Origin: Schaedlerella sp.
Lineage (GTDB): Bacteria; Bacillota; Clostridia; Lachnospirales; Lachnospiraceae
Direction: 5' to 3'
Length of the DNA: 17,862 nt
Assembly: GCA_020024595.1 (NCBI GenBank)
Contig: JAHHTO010000033.1
Coordinates: 1-17,862 of the forward strand
Shown here: in pieces, positions 13,833 to 17,862 of the stretch
Numbering within the stretch: the stretch's first letter is position 1
Layout of the letters: each line of letters starts with the position of its first letter
The notes under the pieces: generated by a model
Database searches by the model: none
Seen by the model: the letters and a program-made list of their open reading frames with translations, nothing else
Told to the model about the DNA's origin: nothing
Program-made: the position numbers and the translations under genes

Positions 13833-13886
13833 AATCCAAAATTTTCGACTTATATTATCGGACTTTCCCAATCTATGTTTTACTTG

Positions 13887-14681
13887 TTATCCACCGATCT
13901 GACATTCAATTCCGGATGTTTGCTCTGCAATTTTTAATAACGCATCCATCTTTTCATTCTCCGGTGGCATTACATCTCCCATCAAATACGGTCTGCCCAA
14001 CCCTTCATACTTGTCCTGTCCGAGATGATGGTAAGGCAGAAGATGCATCCGTTTTACATTGCTAAGCTTCTTTGTATACGCTGCGATATTCCGTATTTCT
14101 TCCGGTGTATCATTGAATCCCGGAATCACCGGAACTCGGATACTCAGTTCTGTCTTACCAGACCGTGCGATCTTCATTGCATTTTCTAACATTCGTTCAT
14201 TGGATTTCCCAGTATATTCCTTGTGTTTCTGTGGATTCATATGCTTGATATCTAACAGGTACTGATCTAGATACGGGAGCAGTCCATCAATCACTTCCCA
14301 CTCCGCATATCCCATGCTTTCCATCGCCGTGTTGATCCCCCGCTCTTGCGCTGCCTGCAGCAATGCAGTTGCAAACTCCGGCTGGCAAAGGCTTTCTCCT
14401 CCGGAAAGTGTTAATCCACCTCCCGTTCTTCGATAATAAGCACGATCTTTTTCCACAATTGCCATTACTTCGTCTACTGTGACATCTCTTCCCATAATTT
14501 TAGGCTTTCCCTGTACCATCATCGTCTGAATCTCATAAGACTGTGATTCTGGATTACAACACCAACGGCAGCGGAGTGCACATCCTTTTAAAAATACAAT
14601 GGTCCGTATTCCGTTTCCGTCATGAATAGAATAGCGCTGAATATCAAAAATACGTCCTTTTGTTTTTAAATAATCCTGCAT
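13887..14681 (-). CDS. Glycyl-radical enzyme activating enzyme (radical SAM)
   Basis: 264 residues from the preferred ATG at 14679-14681, which has AAAGGAA ~9 nt upstream. The frame opens at a GTG (14714) without a ribosome-binding site. The radical-SAM motif C34-x3-C38-x2-C41 follows YSIHDGNGIRTIVFLKGC, and the SAM-binding LSGGESL is at about 92-98. It generates the 5'-deoxyadenosyl radical that abstracts hydrogen from the glycyl-radical glycine of the dehydratase, encoded immediately upstream. Between residues 42 and 87, where many non-PFL activases (for example for choline lyase or glycerol dehydratase) carry an 8-Cys ferredoxin-like insert, this protein has only a short Cys-free stretch, so it resembles the compact PflA architecture. 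No encapsulation helix is visible. Last gene of the two-gene dehydratase operon. Confidence 0.95.
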   Translation of the reverse strand: MQDYLKTKGRIFDIQRYSIHDGNGIRTIVFLKGCALRCRWCCNPESQSYEIQTMMVQGKPKIMGRDVTVDEVMAIVEKDRAYYRRTGGGLTLSGGESLCQPEFATALLQAAQERGINTAMESMGYAEWEVIDGLLPYLDQYLLDIKHMNPQKHKEYTGKSNERMLENAMKIARSGKTELSIRVPVIPGFNDTPEEIRNIAAYTKKLSNVKRMHLLPYHHLGQDKYEGLGRPYLMGDVMPPENEKMDALLKIAEQTSGIECQIGG

Positions 14682-14741
14682 CGTGTATGTTCCTTTCTTT
14701 GAGCTACAGAACACTTCACGTCTATTCGTTCCAGCTCTCTA

Positions 14742-17273
14742 TCAGAATCCCTGCTCTGTTCTTCGGATGATATCATCTTGAAGAGATTTGGATAATGTCG
14801 TAAACAATGCACTGTATCCTGCCACTCGTACAACCAGATGTTTGTACTGTTCCGGATGTTTCTGTGCATCGAGAAGTGTTTCTCTGCTCACCACATTGAA
14901 CTGCATATGGCTGCCTTTCTGATCGAAGTAGGAGCGAATCAATCCCACAAAATTCTCAAGACCTCTTCTTCCGCTCAATGCAGACGGATGGAATTTCTGA
15001 TTAAACAATGTTCCATTGGAAGCAATGCCATGATCCAGTCTGGAAACTGAGTTAGCCGCTGCTGTCGGACCTTCTACATCCTTACCCGCAGATGGTGAAA
15101 CGCCATCAGCAACCGGTGTATAGGCAAGCCTTCCATCCGGTGTTGCTCCTGTCTGTGCACCTAACGGAACGTTAGCAGATACCGGATACAATCCAGCCTG
15201 GAACTGTCCCCCTCTCGGATTGTGATATTTCAAAAGCGGCTTTGTGTAAGTATAAGCTACATCTCGTGCAAATGCATCCACTTCCGGCAAGTCATTTCCA
15301 AACTTCGGAACCTCTTCAATCATCTCCAAAATCCGTTCTCCATTTGCTTTCATCTCCGGTGATTCAGTGGCTGCAACCACTGTCTGAAGCACTGCGGTAA
15401 TTTCCTTCTCGCCTACCTTCTGCCCCGCCTCTTTCATACCTTTTACAATCTCTGCAGTCATAGCTGCTATATCTTCTTCATTCAGACCCTTTCCATAGTT
15501 TACAGTCAGCGCCTGCTTTAATTCTTTCATGCTCAGCTTCTTCTCGTCATATACCAGCTTCTTCACCGCATATAACGAATCCGCCATATTTGCCACACCA
15601 AAGCCCTGCGGTCCGGTAAAGTTGTAAACAGCTCCACCTTCCTGAACAGTCTTACCCTTTTTCATACAGTCATCGACCATGGAAGACAAGAATGGGAGCG
15701 GACATCGTTCTGCATGTGCCATATCAATAGCATTATCTGCATTTACAAGAAGCTTGATTGCATAATCCATCTGAATCTTATATGCACGGTAGAACTCTTC
15801 AAAAGTCTCCATATCCTCTACATTACCAGTTTGTGGTCCAACCTGTACGCCCCTATCCTTTCCATTATGGAACGTCAGTTCCAACGGACGACACATATTG
15901 AAAAATGCTGCGTCATGCCATCCTTCCGTCTTTCCTGCCTTCTGTGGCTCTACACAACCGATAATATTATAGTCTCTTGCATCTTCCAGCGTCAGCCCCC
16001 TGCTCAGCAGCGAAGGAATGATCACCTCATCATTATAATATGCCGGAAGTCCAATACCAGTACGTGTCAGCTCTGCAGCCTTGATCAGAAATTCCTGTGG
16101 CGAACCATTCCATACACGCACAGATAAAGATGGCTGTGGAAGGAATACATGCATAGATGACTGAATGCTCATAAAAGATAAATCATTGGTCACATCAATG
16201 CCTTCACTATTTTGTCCACCTGCAATCAGATTCTGGAACAGGCTGTAACCAGCAAACCCTTCTGCTGAAGCCGCGTCGCGGCACTTGTTCAGATCATTCA
16301 ATTTCACCCAGATACAATCCATTAGTTCCTGCGCAAACTCTCTTGTCAACTTGCCGCTGTCCAGATCTTTCTTATAATAAGGATACATATACTGATCAAA
16401 TCGTCCCGGTGAAATAGAATGTCCGCTGGACTCAATCTGCAAAAGCTGCTGTACAAACCAGAAAGACTGGCAAGCCTCATAGAAGCCAGTAGCGCCCTTT
16501 TCCGGAACATTGGCACAGTTCTGTGCAATCTGAAGAAGTTCCATCTTTCTCGCCGCATCGGTACATCGCTCTGCCTCCTGTAAAGCAAGTTCTGCATAAC
16601 GTCTTGCATAAGTAATTGCTGCATCGCAGCTAATCATAACTGCCTGCAAAAAGCGAGACTTCTTCTGATAATCTCCATCTGCAAGACAGCACTTTGACAA
16701 CGCTTCCTCAGCTTTTGCTTTAATTCCTCCAAATCCGATTTTCAGAACTTCCCAATACTTTACTGTAACATGTCCGACACCATTGTAAAAATAATTTCCC
16801 GGTGTAAACAGATTATGTTCCATTGCAAGTAACGTCTCTGGCTCCATATATGCAGTTGCCAGTTCACTGGTAGTTTTACCTTTCCAGTAAGCATTAGCTT
16901 CTTTAAGCTCACGCTTGGTCTGTTCCGAAATATAAAACGGATCCGCACTTCTGGTTTCAACTGTATCAAACTCAGCTTCCAACCATTCATAAGAGAACTC
17001 CGGATAAGTTTGACATCCTCGAGGCGCAAGTGTTGTGCTTCCGACAATCAGTTCTAAATCTCTGATCACAATCGGAATATTTTCCAATATGTGCTGAAAC
17101 GCCTTTGCCCTGCGGATAATCATCGGTTCGTTCTCCGTCTGCTTATAGGACTCTGTGAGTAATACTGCACGTGCCGATTCTATTTCCGGCATCTTTGCAT
17201 ACAAGTTTTCCACCAGCTTCGGGATACGTTCTGTCTTTGGAATGTCTGTTGTGTCATAGGTATATAATCCCAT
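14742..17273 (-). CDS. Glycyl radical 1,2-propanediol dehydratase (B12-independent)
   Basis: 843 residues from the ATG at 17271-17273, which has AAGGAG 9 nt upstream; the frame continues to a GTG at 17318 with no site. PFL/pyruvate-formate-lyase-like fold with thiyl Cys440 and general base Glu442 in IIGCVEPQ, D454 in GWHDAAF, H168 in GVGHVTV, S286 in GHSIS, and the glycyl-radical glycine G819 in RVAGYSA, 24 residues from the end. These match the residues of Clostridium butyricum glycerol dehydratase (C433, E435, D447, H164, S282, G763). The ~49 extra residues between Cys and Gly are an insertion or extension in the second half (about 580-660). It belongs with the propanediol dehydratases of GRM5 loci, such as that of Roseburia inulinivorans, and converts 1,2-propanediol to propionaldehyde. 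Oxygen-sensitive, so a strict anaerobe is implied. No encapsulation helix is seen at either end. Glycerol as an alternative substrate cannot be excluded. Confidence 0.95.
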   Translation of the reverse strand: MGLYTYDTTDIPKTERIPKLVENLYAKMPEIESARAVLLTESYKQTENEPMIIRRAKAFQHILENIPIVIRDLELIVGSTTLAPRGCQTYPEFSYEWLEAEFDTVETRSADPFYISEQTKRELKEANAYWKGKTTSELATAYMEPETLLAMEHNLFTPGNYFYNGVGHVTVKYWEVLKIGFGGIKAKAEEALSKCCLADGDYQKKSRFLQAVMISCDAAITYARRYAELALQEAERCTDAARKMELLQIAQNCANVPEKGATGFYEACQSFWFVQQLLQIESSGHSISPGRFDQYMYPYYKKDLDSGKLTREFAQELMDCIWVKLNDLNKCRDAASAEGFAGYSLFQNLIAGGQNSEGIDVTNDLSFMSIQSSMHVFLPQPSLSVRVWNGSPQEFLIKAAELTRTGIGLPAYYNDEVIIPSLLSRGLTLEDARDYNIIGCVEPQKAGKTEGWHDAAFFNMCRPLELTFHNGKDRGVQVGPQTGNVEDMETFEEFYRAYKIQMDYAIKLLVNADNAIDMAHAERCPLPFLSSMVDDCMKKGKTVQEGGAVYNFTGPQGFGVANMADSLYAVKKLVYDEKKLSMKELKQALTVNYGKGLNEEDIAAMTAEIVKGMKEAGQKVGEKEITAVLQTVVAATESPEMKANGERILEMIEEVPKFGNDLPEVDAFARDVAYTYTKPLLKYHNPRGGQFQAGLYPVSANVPLGAQTGATPDGRLAYTPVADGVSPSAGKDVEGPTAAANSVSRLDHGIASNGTLFNQKFHPSALSGRRGLENFVGLIRSYFDQKGSHMQFNVVSRETLLDAQKHPEQYKHLVVRVAGYSALFTTLSKSLQDDIIRRTEQGF

Positions 17274-17428
17274 CTCCTTTATCTCCTTCCTATATAGAAG
17301 CGAACACTCTCTTTCCACTTCATAATATAAATTAACTTTCTAAAAAAATCAGAACAATATCTGCCACATTTAATTTGGTATAATGTATGAGAACAGATAC
17401 ATCGATTTTTTTCTATTCAGTTAACGTC

Positions 17429-17457
17429 ATTATACTCCCCTCATTTCTATAAGTCAA
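17429..17457 (-). promoter_or_regulatory. Strong sigma-A promoter of the dehydratase-activase operon
   Basis: On the minus strand TTGACT (17452-17457), a 17-bp spacer, then a perfect TATAAT (17429-17434). Transcription would start near 17422, leaving a leader of about 150 nt. It is the best consensus match in the window. Confidence 0.88.
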
Positions 17458-17471
17458 TGCAAATCAAACGT

Positions 17472-17546
17472 AATCCAACATTAATTTTGCTTATATATTT
17501 TACAATCCAACATAATCCCACACTTTTTCTGTTGGTTTTTGTGTTG
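17472..17546. promoter_or_regulatory. Operator-like repeats upstream of the dehydratase promoter
   Basis: AATCCAACAT occurs twice in direct orientation (17472-17481 and 17504-17513), 32 bp apart, about three helical turns. Next to the second copy is CCCACA (17517-17522), then TGTTGGTTTTTGTGTTG (17530-17546), which forms an inverted arrangement with it. The same two half-site types occur at the aldolase promoter, with arm separation of 7 bp here and 18 bp there, a difference of one helical turn. Confidence 0.6.
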
Positions 17547-17573
17547 TTTTTATCTGTTTTTTTATTTTCTCTA

Positions 17574-17602
17574 TTGACATACATAAGAAAACAATTCATA
17601 CT
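17574..17602 (+). promoter_or_regulatory. Candidate promoter of the PHP gene
   Basis: A perfect TTGACA (17574-17579) with CATACT (17597-17602) after a 17-bp spacer; an alternative TACTAT lies 19 bp away. The start codon of the PHP gene is about 45 bp downstream. Confidence 0.5.
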
Positions 17603-17645
17603 ATATGTAAATTAAGAAACTTTACCCGAAAGGTTGGCTAAATCT

Positions 17646-17862
17646 ATGGGATTCTTAGAATCAGACCTACATACACATACAATTGCAAGTGGACATGCAT
17701 CCACTGCCACAATCACAGATATGGCAAAAGCTGCTATTGCACACAATTTGACATTACTCGGAATCTCCGACCACGGTCCTGCGACTTTGGGCGGCGGCAA
17801 GCCATCCTATTTCCGAAATCTTGCTTACGCTCCCAGAACCCGTCTTGGAATTGATATGCTTT
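17646..17862 (+). CDS. PHP-domain phosphatase, YcdX-like (partial, 3' end outside window)
   Basis: The first 72 residues, open to the window edge. The metal-binding PHP motifs DLHTHT (7-12) and ISDHGP (about 40-45), with the spacing and the ASGHAS segment between them, match the YcdX/PolX-like PHP hydrolase family, probably a metal-dependent phosphatase. The ATG at 17646-17648 is chosen because the first PHP motif falls at the usual distance; the ribosome-binding site is weak (GAAAGG about 12 nt upstream). Divergent from the dehydratase, with no evident role in the microcompartment pathway; it probably marks the edge of the locus. Confidence 0.85.
   Translation, partial: MGFLESDLHTHTIASGHASTATITDMAKAAIAHNLTLLGISDHGPATLGGGKPSYFRNLAYAPRTRLGIDML

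Larger units (their letters stand above)
13670..13886. other. Control region between activase and aldolase operon
   Basis: 217 bp, AT-rich, no gene. It contains the aldolase-operon promoter (13727-13755), TGTGG-type repeats (13733-13832), and no convincing intrinsic terminator after the activase stop at 13887. Transcripts from the dehydratase promoter may therefore read through into the core operon. Confidence 0.75.
17274..17645. other. Divergent control region of dehydratase operon and PHP gene
   Basis: 372 bp, strongly AT-rich, no gene. It contains the dehydratase promoter and a leader of about 150 nt, the operator-like repeats (17472-17546), and a candidate promoter for the PHP gene. In the leader, a short CAGA/TCTG hairpin before a T7 run (about 17342-17364) could be a weak attenuator; the stem is only 4 bp. 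Confidence 0.65.

Noticed and set aside
17274..17318. GTG start for the dehydratase, adding 15 residues
   Set aside because: No ribosome-binding site before it, while the ATG at 17273 has AAGGAG at good spacing and fits the family N-terminus.
17379..17384. TATAAT with TG extension on the plus strand inside the dehydratase leader, possible antisense promoter
   Set aside because: No -35 element at 16-18 bp and no gene downstream before the PHP promoter; likely chance in AT-rich DNA.
17274..17645. Cobalamin riboswitch in the dehydratase leader
   Set aside because: No B12-box or conserved junctions visible, and the pathway does not use B12.

Overview
The window (low-GC, Clostridia-like, most consistent with a gut Lachnospiraceae of the Blautia/Roseburia/Ruminococcus type) carries a catabolic locus for a glycyl-radical-enzyme bacterial microcompartment (GRM). 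Gene content matches the class usually called GRM5: deoxy-sugar aldolase, B12-independent 1,2-propanediol dehydratase, and a PDU-like shell and core. The inferred route is fuculose-1-P or rhamnulose-1-P -> L-lactaldehyde + DHAP; lactaldehyde -> 1,2-propanediol; propanediol -> propionaldehyde (glycyl radical dehydratase); propionaldehyde -> propionyl-CoA -> propionyl-P, or -> 1-propanol. Family assignments come from motifs visible in the translations. The sugar identity is inference, because no isomerase or kinase lies in the window.

Layout, left to right. 1-1892 (minus): the 5' part of a sugar ABC permease and its tandem ATPase, part of a ribose/AI-2-type importer. 1893-2210: divergent control region with a perfect inverted repeat. 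2211-3080 (plus): AraC-type activator. 3115-3155: bidirectional terminator. 3154-5073 (minus): iron alcohol dehydrogenase and DeoR-type repressor. 5077-5259: a very long hairpin/terminator. 5260-13669 (minus): twelve-gene microcompartment operon, transcribed as aldolase, GlcG/PduO-C-like protein, CoA-acylating aldehyde dehydrogenase, zinc alcohol dehydrogenase, four BMC-H shell proteins, PduL, EutN-type vertex protein, PduS, PduT. 13670-13886: control region with a clear sigma-A promoter. 13887-17273 (minus): glycyl-radical activase and dehydratase, with their own strong promoter at 17429-17457. 17646-end (plus): start of a PHP-domain phosphatase, probably unrelated.

How the parts fit. Five enzymes carry the same kind of short amphipathic encapsulation helix: aldehyde dehydrogenase, zinc ADH, PduL and the GlcG-like protein at the N-terminus, aldolase at the C-terminus. 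The dehydratase, its activase and the Fe-ADH show none. PduS (two 4Fe-4S motifs) and PduT (pore Cys38) look like an electron conduit through the shell. A repeated TGTGG/TGTTGG-type motif lies upstream of the importer, the aldolase operon and the dehydratase, which suggests one regulon controlled by the AraC and/or DeoR protein encoded here.

The least ordinary features are: a shell protein with a 71-residue lysine/alanine/threonine-rich tail and a perfect in-frame internal Shine-Dalgarno that could give two isoforms; Cys/His-rich linkers next to the encapsulation helices of the first two operon proteins; the shared operator-like repeats; and an ~80-nt palindrome between the shell operon and the repressor gene. 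All calls are from reading the sequence; no searches were run.
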